From positions 248,001 through 312,000 of the forward strand of contig NZ_CANNGO010000002.1 in the NCBI RefSeq assembly GCF_947504215.1: a stretch of 64,000 nucleotides of DNA, read 5' to 3'. Each line of letters starts with the position of its first letter. The stretch's first letter is position 1. The notes below the pieces were generated by a model. The model ran no database searches. It worked only from the letters and a program-made list of their open reading frames with translations, and had not been told where the DNA came from. The translations under genes were made by a program, and so were the position numbers. This DNA comes from an uncultured Ruegeria sp. (GTDB taxonomy: Bacteria; Pseudomonadota; Alphaproteobacteria; Rhodobacterales; Rhodobacteraceae). Below, piece after piece: positions 9,391 through 17,459 of this stretch.

Positions 9391-10791
9391 ATGACCCTAA
9401 CCCAGACCTCTGCAACTGCATTGCTGTCGGAGATATGCGCCAGTCGATTGTCGGCATCGGAATTGATGCGCGCGACGTTGGACCGGATCCAAGCCATCAA
9501 CGGTGAAGTTAATGCGATCGTGGCATTGCGCAATGAAGATGACCTGATGGCCGAGGCCAAAGCTATGGATGCCGCGCCAATCAAAGGCGCATTACACGGG
9601 CTGCCGATTGCGGTCAAAGATCTGGTCAATGTCGCAGGGGTTGTGTCATCGCAAGGGTCCCCGGTTTTTCGCGACTTCGTACCGCAAAAAGACGATCTGA
9701 TAGCAGCCCGAATGCGACAGGCCGGGGCGATCCTGATCGGCAAGACAAACACGCCTGAATTTGGACTGGGGTCGCACACGTTTAACCCGGTCTACGGTGC
9801 CACACGAAATCCATATAACAGCGCACGGACCTGCGGCGGGTCGTCCGGTGGGGCAGCGGTTGCGTTGGCGACCGGTATGGTCGCTCTGGCCGATGGGTCT
9901 GACATGATGGGCAGCCTGCGCAACCCAGCAGCCTGGAACAACGTCTATGGATTTCGTCCAAGCTGGGGGCGGGTCCCGCCCGAGCCTGTGGGCGATGCGT
10001 TTCTGCATCAACTGTCGACGCTTGGTCCGATGGCGCGTAGCCCCGAAGACCTGGGCGTGCTTCTGGATGTGATTTCAGGCCCCGATTCACGTCTTCCTCA
10101 CGTTCATCACAGCGACGCTGTCTCGCCCGTCCAGGCTGCCGATTTGAAGGGGATGCGAATTGGATGGCTTGGGGATTGGACGGGCGCATTCCCGACCGAG
10201 GCGGGCATTTTGGATGTTTGCGAAACTGCGTTGGACGTTTTCGAAAACCTGGGCGCATATGTTGACCCGATAGCGGCGCCATTCGATGCCGAACAGATCT
10301 GGGACAGCTGGATCACGCTGCGATCCTGGAGTGTCGCGGCGGGGCTGGAACCATTGCTGGAACAACGGGCATCCTTGAAAGACACCGCAATATGGGAGCT
10401 GGACCGAGGCCTCGCCATGACAGCGATGGATGTTCACCGCGCCAGTGCTATCCGATCCGATTGGTTCAGGCGGGCAGAAGAGTTGTTTCGCGACTATGAT
10501 GCATTGGTGCTACCTTCGGCTCAGGTGTGGCCATTTGAGATCGAGGTGCCTTACCCCACCCAGATTGCGGCGCAGTCGATGGACACTTACCACCGGTGGA
10601 TGCATGTGACTTCGCCGGTAAGCTTGCTGGGCTTGCCCTGTCTAGCGGCACCTGCTGGCTTCGGATCCACCGGGTTGCCAATGGGCCTGCAAGTGTTTGG
10701 CCCGCGCGGTGCGGATGCAAAACTGCTTTCGATTGGTGCAGCTTATCACGCCGAAACCCAGTGGCCGCAAAAACATCCGGCAATGATTTAG
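9391..10791 (+). CDS. Amidase-signature family hydrolase
   Basis: A 466-residue amidase. The catalytic Lys is in LPIAVKDLVNVAG, the cis-Ser in ADGSDMMGSLRNPA and the nucleophilic Ser region is seen around CGGSSGGAAVALATGM. The family hydrolyses amide bonds of varied small substrates or, as GatA, acts in tRNA-Gln/Asn amidation; absence of gatB/gatC neighbours argues against GatA. DGSDMMGS departs from the usual GTDTGGS, so substrate specificity may be unusual. It is preceded by a 128-bp gap holding no clear promoter. Confidence 0.85.
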   Translation: MTLTQTSATALLSEICASRLSASELMRATLDRIQAINGEVNAIVALRNEDDLMAEAKAMDAAPIKGALHGLPIAVKDLVNVAGVVSSQGSPVFRDFVPQKDDLIAARMRQAGAILIGKTNTPEFGLGSHTFNPVYGATRNPYNSARTCGGSSGGAAVALATGMVALADGSDMMGSLRNPAAWNNVYGFRPSWGRVPPEPVGDAFLHQLSTLGPMARSPEDLGVLLDVISGPDSRLPHVHHSDAVSPVQAADLKGMRIGWLGDWTGAFPTEAGILDVCETALDVFENLGAYVDPIAAPFDAEQIWDSWITLRSWSVAAGLEPLLEQRASLKDTAIWELDRGLAMTAMDVHRASAIRSDWFRRAEELFRDYDALVLPSAQVWPFEIEVPYPTQIAAQSMDTYHRWMHVTSPVSLLGLPCLAAPAGFGSTGLPMGLQVFGPRGADAKLLSIGAAYHAETQWPQKHPAMI

Positions 10792-10816
10792 CGCTATAAG
10801 GGAGTAGGAACAGAAC

Positions 10817-11599
10817 ATGGAAAAGCCGTTTGGTGCTCCACAGATGCGGCCGGTAGATGCGCAGATGCTGCGTGTATCCCTGCGGCAGGCCTGGGCTGAC
10901 TTTCTGCGTGCGCCACAGTTTGGTTTGATCTTTGCTGGCTTCTATGTGCTGGCCGGTTGGGCAATCGCGTGGATCACGGTTCAGACAGGAACGACCTATT
11001 GGTTGGTTCTCGCTGCTATCGGGTTTCCGCTGATCGGTCCGTTTGCGGCAGTGGGTCTATACGAGGTGTCGCACCGGCTGGAGCAGGGCGAACCGCTTGA
11101 TCTAAAGTCGATTTTCGGTGTCGTTTTCCAGCAAAGCCGCCGCCAGTTGCCCTCGATCTGTGCCATCATAGTGGTGATGTTTCTGTTCTGGTTCTTTCTC
11201 GGTCACATGATTTTCGCATTGTTCATGGGGCTGTCGACAATGACGAATGTGTCCTCGTCGATTGATGTGTTTCTGACACCCAACGGATTGACGATGCTGG
11301 CGGTCGGAAGCGTTGTTGGGGCGGTGTTTGCGACCGTGCTTTACATGCTCACTGTTCTGTCGATCCCAATGCTATTGGATCGGGAACTGGATTTCGTCAC
11401 TGCGATGATCTCAAGCTTTTCGTACGTCTCTGCCAATGCGCCCATTATGCTGGTCTGGGGGGCGTTCATTGCTTTGCTGACATTCGCGGCAATGGTGCCG
11501 TGGTTTTTGGGGTTGCTGGTCATTCTGCCCCTTTTGGGACACGCTAGCTGGCACTTGTACCGTCAGATTGCGCAAGGCAGCGACGAGGATTCACAATAA
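10817..11599 (+). CDS. DUF2189 integral membrane protein
   Basis: A 260-residue protein with about six membrane helices, starting with a soluble stretch ([20 protein letters not shown]) typical of the DUF2189 family. The family is widespread in alphaproteobacteria; I know of no established function, although some annotations mention a cytochrome c oxidase link. It follows the amidase by 25 bases with a good Shine-Dalgarno (GGGAGTAGGAA), so co-transcription is likely. Its stop lies seven bases from the convergent regulator gene. Confidence 0.7.
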   Translation: MEKPFGAPQMRPVDAQMLRVSLRQAWADFLRAPQFGLIFAGFYVLAGWAIAWITVQTGTTYWLVLAAIGFPLIGPFAAVGLYEVSHRLEQGEPLDLKSIFGVVFQQSRRQLPSICAIIVVMFLFWFFLGHMIFALFMGLSTMTNVSSSIDVFLTPNGLTMLAVGSVVGAVFATVLYMLTVLSIPMLLDRELDFVTAMISSFSYVSANAPIMLVWGAFIALLTFAAMVPWFLGLLVILPLLGHASWHLYRQIAQGSDEDSQ

Positions 11600-11606
11600 C
11601 GGGTGA

Positions 11607-12353
11607 TCAGGTGGTACGAGCCTCGGCCAATAGCGAACTGGTTTTCGAGGCACCGCAGTTTGATTTCCGCGCGGTGTCGAGCACCGCAGCCGTGTCCGCG
11701 TCAAGATGCTTGAGAACAACAGGCATAGGGCTTTGTGCCGAGGAAGGTTTGGTCACTGTGCCAAACCATCGGGTGGCATCACCTTCCAGGTCACGGGTCA
11801 CCAAATAGACACGGCTGTCTTCCCCGTTGCGGCGCGATATCAGTATGTAAATGTGATCGTCGGCGCACACGGCAAACCCTTGTCTCTCGCGCGCCAAAGG
11901 CGGGGCATCGGGCATATCTCTGCGCGCGGTAAATCCGCGCAAAAGCGTGCATTGCGGCAGATGTCGCGCGTAAAGAAGACTAAGCTGTCGGTTGGATGAT
12001 TCACCTTCAGTGACTGCATAGAAGCCCGGCGAAAGCGTATTTCTGTCATTTGCCTGAACACCCGACGTCAGAAAACTGGTCAGGGTGGTTAAAGTGCGGT
12101 TTTGATCCAGCGCCGGGATATCATCTATAGGCTTCAGCAGAATTCGGGCATCGACATTAAAGAACCTGCAAATCCGGTCGAGAACTTCAGCTCGAGGCAC
12201 GCTTTCGCCAAACAGATACCTGTTGAACTGGGTGCGATTGACACCCAACTGACGACACAAAGCCGCAACGGACGGGTAGTCCTGTGTCAGCTGCCTGAGG
12301 TTGGCGCCAAACATGGCGCGCAATTCAGCAGGGCTGCGAGTGTTGTTCGTCAT
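11607..12353 (-). CDS. XRE-type helix-turn-helix regulator with unknown C-terminal domain
   Basis: A 248-residue protein whose first 80 residues form an XRE-like HTH (VAALCRQLGVNRTQFNRYLF), followed by a domain of about 160 residues I do not recognise, perhaps ligand-sensing. The start at 12353 (MTNNTRSP) has a Shine-Dalgarno-like GGGACG; an in-frame ATG at 12368 would add five residues. A perfect inverted repeat lies just upstream of the start and could be an autoregulatory site. The targets are not evident from the neighbours. Confidence 0.7.
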   Translation of the reverse strand: MTNNTRSPAELRAMFGANLRQLTQDYPSVAALCRQLGVNRTQFNRYLFGESVPRAEVLDRICRFFNVDARILLKPIDDIPALDQNRTLTTLTSFLTSGVQANDRNTLSPGFYAVTEGESSNRQLSLLYARHLPQCTLLRGFTARRDMPDAPPLARERQGFAVCADDHIYILISRRNGEDSRVYLVTRDLEGDATRWFGTVTKPSSAQSPMPVVLKHLDADTAAVLDTARKSNCGASKTSSLLAEARTT

Positions 12354-12670
12354 ATTCGTCCCGGGCATTGGTCAATGCATAGTGCAAAAACGACAGCGTT
12401 GACCCGCAGGCCGCACGCATATCAAGAAATCGTACAGATGACCCCAAGCAACGTTTCCCCACGTCGCGTTGCGGCATCGAAGCTAGCGACCCGGATGGCA
12501 AACGCAAGAGGCTCGACGTGAAAATGTGCGATCTTTTGGATGAAGAAGTCGGGTTATTGAAAGTCTAACGCGCAAAACCGATGGATTGCGTTGGAATTCC
12601 AGGTGCAATGCCACCCGGAGTTATCCCCGCCCCAGTCTTTTATGCAATCTAGGGCAGGGACGACTTTCGA
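12354..12670. other. Gap of 317 bp between XRE gene and ilvN
   Basis: The stretch holds the upstream region of the leftward XRE gene and the downstream end of ilvN. Besides the inverted repeat at 12365-12378, I see no convincing gene, RNA or terminator here; the short frames present lack start signals and family motifs. Confidence 0.4.
12365..12378. promoter_or_regulatory. Inverted repeat GCATTG-N2-CAATGC before XRE gene
   Basis: Two perfect 6-base arms separated by two bases lie 12 bases upstream of the XRE start codon. The size fits a dimeric HTH repressor site, and the position would let the bound protein block transcription or translation initiation of its own gene. Confidence 0.35.
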
Positions 12671-13231
12671 TCAGTCGCCACGCAGCAGGGCGGCGACTCC
12701 GGTGCGGGCAATTTCTGCAAGGCCTAAAGGGCGCATCAGGTCGGCAAAAGCATCGATCTTGTCCGGCGCGCCGGTGATCTCAAAAATGAATGAGTTCAGC
12801 GTGCTGTCTACTACGTTGGCACGGAAGATATCGGCCAGTCGCAGCGCCTCGACCCGTTTGTCGCCGTCACCCACCACTTTGATGATAGCCAATTCGCGTT
12901 CGACCGACGAACCCTCGACCGTCAGATCATGCACATCGCGCACCGAAACAATGCGGCCAAGTTGAGCCTTGATCTGTTCTATCACCTGCGGCGTGCCGGT
13001 AGTGACGATGGTAATACGGCTCAGGTGGCCGGTATGATCCACCTCGGCCACCGTCAGGCTCTCGATGTTGTAACCACGGCCCGAGAACAAGCCGATAACA
13101 CGGGCCAGGACACCCGGTTCGTTCTCGACAAGAACCGCAATGGTATGGCGTTCCTGTACGTCCGAGAAGGTTGGCCGTAGATTGTAGGCCGAATGGCGTG
13201 TGGAGCCTTTTTTGATATGTAGGGCAGACAT
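12671..13231 (-). CDS. ilvN: Acetolactate synthase small (regulatory) subunit
   Basis: A 186-residue subunit with an N-terminal ACT domain (HTIAVLVENEPGVLARVIGLFSGRGYNIESL, residues about 30-105) that binds valine for feedback inhibition, and the C-terminal ALS_ss_C domain. It partners with the large subunit encoded 56 bases upstream to convert pyruvate or 2-oxobutyrate into acetolactate or acetohydroxybutyrate, the first common step of valine, leucine and isoleucine synthesis. It shares the attenuated ilv transcript. The length is slightly above the usual 160-180 residues because of a short N-terminal extension. Confidence 0.95.
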   Translation of the reverse strand: MSALHIKKGSTRHSAYNLRPTFSDVQERHTIAVLVENEPGVLARVIGLFSGRGYNIESLTVAEVDHTGHLSRITIVTTGTPQVIEQIKAQLGRIVSVRDVHDLTVEGSSVERELAIIKVVGDGDKRVEALRLADIFRANVVDSTLNSFIFEITGAPDKIDAFADLMRPLGLAEIARTGVAALLRGD

Positions 13232-13287
13232 TTATGTCCCTTTCATCATCTTGCGTGTGTCGGTGGCAGCAAGCCCCGACAAAAACC

Positions 13288-15039
13288 TCAAACCAGAACC
13301 GATCCCTTGGAATCGATCACACCCTGCGTCTCGGCCTCTCCCAACAGCATCTCGTTGTGCGCTTTACCTGACGGGATCATGGGGAAGCAGTTCTCGTGCT
13401 TTTCGACGAGGCAGTCAAAGATCACCGGGCCGTCGTAATTGATCATCTCCATGATCGCATCGTCCAGATCAGCAGGGTCGGAACACAGGATCCCCTTGGC
13501 TCCGAACGCCTCGGCCAACTTGACGAAATCGGGCAGGGCTTCGGACCAGCTGTGCGAATAACGCTCGCCATGCAGCAGTTCCTGCCACTGGCGCACCATG
13601 CCCAGACGTTCGTTGTTCAGGATAAACTGTTTTACCGGCAGACGATATTGAGCTGCAGTGCCCATTTCCTGCATGTTCATCAGCCACGACGCCTCACCAG
13701 CCACATTGATCACCAGAGCATCCGGGTGGGCCATCTGCACCCCGATTGAGGCGGGGAAGCCATAGCCCATGGTGCCCAGCCCTCCAGATGTCATCCAACG
13801 GTTGGGATCTTCGAAGCCAAGGTACTGCGCGGCCCACATCTGATGCTGACCAACTTCGGTGGTGATGTACCGATCGTGCTTTTTGGTCAGTTCCTCAAGC
13901 CGTTCCAACGCATATTGCGGTTTGATAGTCTTTTCGCTGTTGGTGTAAGCAAGGCAGTTCACCTTGCGCCATTCAGCAATTTGACCCTGCCACAGCTTAA
14001 CGTTCGCGGCATCCGTTTTGCGGCCGCGCGCTTTCCAGACCTTCAGAATATCCTCAAGCACATGACCCACATCGCCGACAATCGGGATGTCCACACGGAT
14101 CACTTTGTTGATCGAGCTTGGGTCGATATCAATATGCGCCTTTTTCGAATTGGGCGAGAACGCATCGATCCGTCCGGTGATCCGGTCATCAAACCGCGCC
14201 CCGATATTGATCATCAGGTCGCAGTCATGCATCGCCAGATTGGCTTCATAAAGACCATGCATGCCCAGCATGCCCAGCCAGTTCTTGCCTGAGGCCGGAT
14301 AGGCGCCCAGACCCATCAGGGTCGAGGTGATCGGGAATCCGGTTGCATCCACCAACTCACGCAGCAATTGGCTGGCCGCGGGGCCGGAGTTGATGACGCC
14401 CCCGCCGGTGTAGAAGACGGGTTTCTTTGCGGTTTCAATTGCGGCAACCAACTCGGTGATCTCTTCCAGATCACCTTTCAGAACAGGTTGGTAGTGTGAG
14501 CTTGACGGCTTTGGTGCGCTGTATTCACCATTTGCAAACTGCACGTCCTTTGGAATGTCGACAAGAACCGGGCCTGGGCGGCCCGAGGTTGCAACATGGA
14601 ATGCCTCATGCATCGTTGTGGCCAGTGAATCCGTGTCCTTCACCAACCAGTTATGCTTGGTGCAGGGGCGGGTGATGCCAACGGTGTCTGCCTCCTGAAA
14701 GGCGTCCGAGCCGATCATGAAGGTGGGCACCTGTCCGGTCAGAACGATAATCGGGATCGAATCCAGCAAAGCATCTGTCAGGCCGGTCACCGCGTTTGTG
14801 GCACCGGGACCAGAAGTCACAAGCGCGACACCCGGCTTGCCGGTTGAACGGGCATAGCCTTCGGCGGCGTGAACCGCGCCCTGTTCGTGACGCACCAGAA
14901 TGTGACGGATGTCGTTTTGCAGAAAGATCTCGTCATAGATCGGTAGGACGGCGCCACCGGGGTATCCGAATACCGTGTCCACGCCCTGATCCTTGAGGGC
15001 CTGAACTACCATCTTTGCGCCGGTCATCTCACGTGTCAT
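13288..15039 (-). CDS. ilvB: Acetolactate synthase large (catalytic) subunit
   Basis: The 583-residue enzyme has the three-domain ThDP fold: the N-terminal PYR domain with the catalytic Glu in VRHEQGAVHAAEGYAR, a central FAD-binding domain, and the C-terminal PP domain ending with the Mg-ThDP motif GDAL-like region (NVAGEASWLMNMQEM). Start at 15039 (MTREMTGAK) matches the family; the longer frame upstream runs through the leader and is not coding. It performs the committed step of branched-chain amino acid synthesis with IlvN. Transcription appears controlled by the leader peptide and attenuator between 15079 and 15237. Confidence 0.95.
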   Translation of the reverse strand: MTREMTGAKMVVQALKDQGVDTVFGYPGGAVLPIYDEIFLQNDIRHILVRHEQGAVHAAEGYARSTGKPGVALVTSGPGATNAVTGLTDALLDSIPIIVLTGQVPTFMIGSDAFQEADTVGITRPCTKHNWLVKDTDSLATTMHEAFHVATSGRPGPVLVDIPKDVQFANGEYSAPKPSSSHYQPVLKGDLEEITELVAAIETAKKPVFYTGGGVINSGPAASQLLRELVDATGFPITSTLMGLGAYPASGKNWLGMLGMHGLYEANLAMHDCDLMINIGARFDDRITGRIDAFSPNSKKAHIDIDPSSINKVIRVDIPIVGDVGHVLEDILKVWKARGRKTDAANVKLWQGQIAEWRKVNCLAYTNSEKTIKPQYALERLEELTKKHDRYITTEVGQHQMWAAQYLGFEDPNRWMTSGGLGTMGYGFPASIGVQMAHPDALVINVAGEASWLMNMQEMGTAAQYRLPVKQFILNNERLGMVRQWQELLHGERYSHSWSEALPDFVKLAEAFGAKGILCSDPADLDDAIMEMINYDGPVIFDCLVEKHENCFPMIPSGKAHNEMLLGEAETQGVIDSKGSVLV

Positions 15040-15078
15040 CTGCTTTGCTCCGTTCGCGACATGTGTCTTGCGTTTGAC

Positions 15079-15106
15079 AAAAAAAAGCCCCCGATCATTC
15101 GGAGGC
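15079..15106 (-). terminator. Attenuator terminator of the ilvBN leader
   Basis: Read leftward, an 8-bp stem (15099-15106 with 15087-15094, one G-U pair, 4-base loop) is followed directly by eight U residues (15086-15079). It lies between the leader peptide stop and the ilvB start, exactly where a transcription attenuator belongs. Confidence 0.85.
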
Positions 15107-15147
15107 GCATGGGTTCGATTATGGTTTACCGTTACCGGCCCATGCGC
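15105..15147 (-). promoter_or_regulatory. Antiterminator pairing of the ilv leader
   Basis: The nine bases at 15139-15147, which lie within the last codons of the leader peptide, are perfectly complementary to 15105-15113. That stem shares the base of the terminator stem (15105-15106), so the two structures compete. A ribosome stalled at the Val/Ile codons would leave this pairing free to form. Confidence 0.7.
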
Positions 15148-15179
15148 GTGTTTCCTACGATTACGACTAGCGTTCTCAT
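15132..15179 (-). CDS. ilv operon leader peptide (15 residues)
   Basis: The frame reads MRTLVVIVGNTRMGR and ends in TAA. Five consecutive regulatory codons, Leu-Val-Val-Ile-Val (CTA GTC GTA ATC GTA), sit at positions 4-8. It has a strong Shine-Dalgarno (AAGGAG at 15194-15189, nine bases before ATG) and a good promoter upstream. Together with the competing hairpins downstream, this is a classical branched-chain amino acid attenuation leader: charged tRNA shortage stalls the ribosome and lets RNA polymerase continue into ilvBN. Confidence 0.85.
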   Translation of the reverse strand: MRTLVVIVGNTRMGR

Positions 15180-15208
15180 CGCCAGAGGCTCCTTTTTGCT
15201 TGGGAGGG

Positions 15209-15237
15209 ACATTATGGGCGAGCGAAAGGGGCGTCAA
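15209..15237 (-). promoter_or_regulatory. Promoter of the ilv leader transcript
   Basis: On the minus strand TTGACG (15237-15232) and TAATGT (15214-15209) are 17 bp apart; CATAAT (15216-15211) with 15 bp is the alternative -10. The transcript would start just before the leader-peptide ribosome-binding site. Confidence 0.6.
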
Positions 15238-15461
15238 CAGGCAATTGCGCCAATTTTCTAACTTGAGGGCGGGATTTTGCGACATTTTATTGCGCAAATT
15301 GCCGAATGATCGGAATATCCGGGAAAATTTAGGAAAAAATAGCTCCGTGTGCGGTTTTTTTGACTTGTCCGAAAGCGTCAGGCCGGTGTCCAAAACTGGC
15401 ATGATTTGAGATCTCTGCTGCGTCACGCTGACCCTGAGAGCGCAAACACGGGAGGCGGCGT

Positions 15462-16307
15462 ATGCTACACGATTTAGTGGATCTTGGACGGTATCCGATC
15501 GATCGCCCGGATTCGCCGGCGTATGACCGGATGATCGAGGATTTGCAGCGCGAGCTGGGTCAGGATGGATGTGCTGTGATGCCTGGCTTTGTACATCCGC
15601 AGGGGATTGAACTGTTGGTCAGCGAAGCAGAAGCCGTTGCGCCCATGGCGCATCGCTCATTCAATCGCACCAATGCTTACTTCACCAAGGACGATCCGAG
15701 ATTTGGCGTGGGTCATCCGATCCGGCGGTTTTATGACCGTTCAAACGCTTTTGTCCCTGCTGATAATTTTACCAAGTCCGGTCCCTTGCGGCGGATCTAT
15801 GAATTCAAAGGATTTCTTCGCTTTATCCGAGCGGCATTGGGGGAACCGGCCGATCGGTTTTTTCGATATGATGACCCGCTTGCGGATGTGATTGTCAACG
15901 TGGTTGAAGAAGGGCAGGGGTTTCCCTGGCATTTTGACACCAACAATTACACCGTGACGCTGGCCATCCAGAACGGTGAGGCAGGCGGGGCGTTTGAATA
16001 TGCGCCCAATTTGCGCACATCCGAGGATGAGAATTTCGACAAGGTCGCATCGGTTTTGGATGGCAATGGGGCCTTGGTTCGGCGCCTTGAACTGCAACCG
16101 GGGGATCTGCAGATATTCAGGGGCCGTTATTCTCTGCACCGGGTTGCGCCGGTGACGGGTAAGCGCTGTCGGTATGTCGGCATATTCTCGTTTGTTGAAG
16201 CAGAAGGGATGTGCGGTGGCATTGAACGGACCCGGCAACTTTATGGGCGTGTCTTGCCGCACCATCATGCCCGTGAAGGGATGCGTAAGGATCAGTTGCT
16301 GGATTGA
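15462..16307 (+). CDS. 2-oxoglutarate/Fe(II)-dependent oxygenase, BesD/HalD-like fold
   Basis: A 281-residue cupin-fold oxygenase. The facial triad reads H157-x-D159 (FPWHFDTNNYTVTLAIQN) and H226 (GRYSLHRVAP), with an Arg ten to twelve residues later (KRCRYVGIF) to bind 2-oxoglutarate. Spacing and sequence around the triad recall the BesD/HalD group, which includes amino-acid halogenases; those replace the Asp by Gly to make room for chloride, whereas this protein keeps Asp and should be a hydroxylase. The substrate is unknown, a free amino acid being a guess. It stands alone, divergent from ilvBN, with Shine-Dalgarno GGGAGG before the ATG. Confidence 0.7.
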   Translation: MLHDLVDLGRYPIDRPDSPAYDRMIEDLQRELGQDGCAVMPGFVHPQGIELLVSEAEAVAPMAHRSFNRTNAYFTKDDPRFGVGHPIRRFYDRSNAFVPADNFTKSGPLRRIYEFKGFLRFIRAALGEPADRFFRYDDPLADVIVNVVEEGQGFPWHFDTNNYTVTLAIQNGEAGGAFEYAPNLRTSEDENFDKVASVLDGNGALVRRLELQPGDLQIFRGRYSLHRVAPVTGKRCRYVGIFSFVEAEGMCGGIERTRQLYGRVLPHHHAREGMRKDQLLD

Positions 16308-16350
16308 GAGGCGTCGGCATGTAACGGCGTTTCCAAGCGGCGGGGCTCGG

Positions 16351-16713
16351 ATGCCAAGGCTATTGCAGCTCACGCCGTTTATATACTGCAGTTCATTGAA
16401 GGCGCAGATCGATTTTTACTTCGGTCGCCGTGGGTTACGTGCGGGCTTACTCAAGAGAACTATGCGTTTTTTGCGAAATGGTTCGGTAGCGATCAGGTTG
16501 CTGGAATGCCCGAACTGATGCCAAGCCGTTGGGGGATGACCAATCCTTTTACATTGATGTTGAGGGAATAGGCGCGCTTTTTCAGATCTTGCGTCCCGGG
16601 CTCGAGGATTGCCGGACGGGCGTGTCCGACCACCGTTCGATCAACCTTATCAACAGCGTGAGTTCGATGAGTTGGATGAAAAGAGCACGTTGGTGTTTTC
16701 GGGGAAGGCATTC
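16351..16713 (+). pseudogene. Decayed glyoxalase/bleomycin-resistance (VOC) family gene
   Basis: Coding fragments of one VOC-type protein appear in successive frames: TPFIYCSSLKAQIDFY in the ATG frame, then GLTQENYAF in another, back to FLRNGSVAIRLLECP, then DAKPLGDDQSFYIDVEGIG in a third, and finally PDGRVRPPFDQPYQQREF in the first again. At least four frameshifts separate pieces that would align consecutively to one protein of about 120 residues. No frame can yield a full product, so it is a pseudogene unless the sequence has errors. It follows the oxygenase gene on the same strand. Confidence 0.7.
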
Positions 16714-16811
16714 AAAGCGGGGCGTAAATGCTCCCGCCCATCGTCAACGCGCTTTCAGCGCATGTCCTCTGGTTGGGCTGCGCAGCGCTGCGCGCTGCGG
16801 GTACGCATAAG

Positions 16812-17459
16812 TTAGAAGCCGACCCCGGTGCCTTGCAGCACGCCATGTTCAAGCGCGTAGCGGGTCAGGCCGGCTGTTGAAGAGATACCCAGTTTGCGTT
16901 TGATATTCTTGCGGTGTGTCTCGACCGTGCGCACTGAGATATCAAGCGTCTGGGCAACCTGTTTGTTGGATTTTCCCTGCGCCAGCTCCAGCAGAATTGT
17001 TTGTTCCCGACCGGTAAGCGCCTCGCGTGTGCTGTCACCTTTGGGCTGCAGGGACAGGCTGGCACCGGTGCACAGATATTGCTCGCCGCGCATAACCGCA
17101 TCGATGGCCTGTTTGATCTCTTCCGTCGGAACATCCTTAAGAATATACCCCTTCGCGCCATGGTTGAGCGCGGTCGAGATGTATTCCGGGCTGTCATGCA
17201 TTGACAGGATCAGAACGCGGGTTTCGGGCAATTGTTCGAGAATGATCTCGGTTGCGCTCAGCCCGCCAAGGCCGGGCATGTTCAAATCCATCAACACCAC
17301 ATCCGGCGCCAGTTGCGTGGCCTGATCCACCGCCGCCTGCCCACTGCCCAATGTTCCAACCACCGCGATCTCCTCATAGGATTCGAGGATGGATTGAATA
17401 CCTTCGGCGACCATTGGATGGTCATCAACGATCAGAACTCGGATCTTTTCGGCGCTCAT
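16812..17459 (-). CDS. LuxR/NarL-type response regulator
   Basis: A 215-residue regulator with a receiver domain (acidic pocket D12/D13, phosphoacceptor D58 in VVLMDLNMPG, conserved Lys in GYILKDVP) and a C-terminal GerE/LuxR HTH (LTGREQTILLELAQGKSNKQVAQTLDISVRTVETHRKNIKRKL). Its start overlaps the stop of the histidine kinase gene by ATGA, so the pair forms a two-component system. The pair is divergent from the TRAP transporter operon, which makes that operon the probable target, as in many transporter-linked systems. Confidence 0.93.
   Translation of the reverse strand: MSAEKIRVLIVDDHPMVAEGIQSILESYEEIAVVGTLGSGQAAVDQATQLAPDVVLMDLNMPGLGGLSATEIILEQLPETRVLILSMHDSPEYISTALNHGAKGYILKDVPTEEIKQAIDAVMRGEQYLCTGASLSLQPKGDSTREALTGREQTILLELAQGKSNKQVAQTLDISVRTVETHRKNIKRKLGISSTAGLTRYALEHGVLQGTGVGF

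Noticed and set aside
12102..12521. Rightward frame of 139 codons opposite and beyond the XRE gene
   Set aside because: It runs mostly antisense to the XRE coding region, has no Shine-Dalgarno and no recognisable motif.
16780..16793. 14-bp palindrome GCGCAGCGCTGCGC near the response regulator end
   Set aside because: Self-complementary GC-rich words are common at this base composition; no U-tract follows for a terminator and no second copy was seen.
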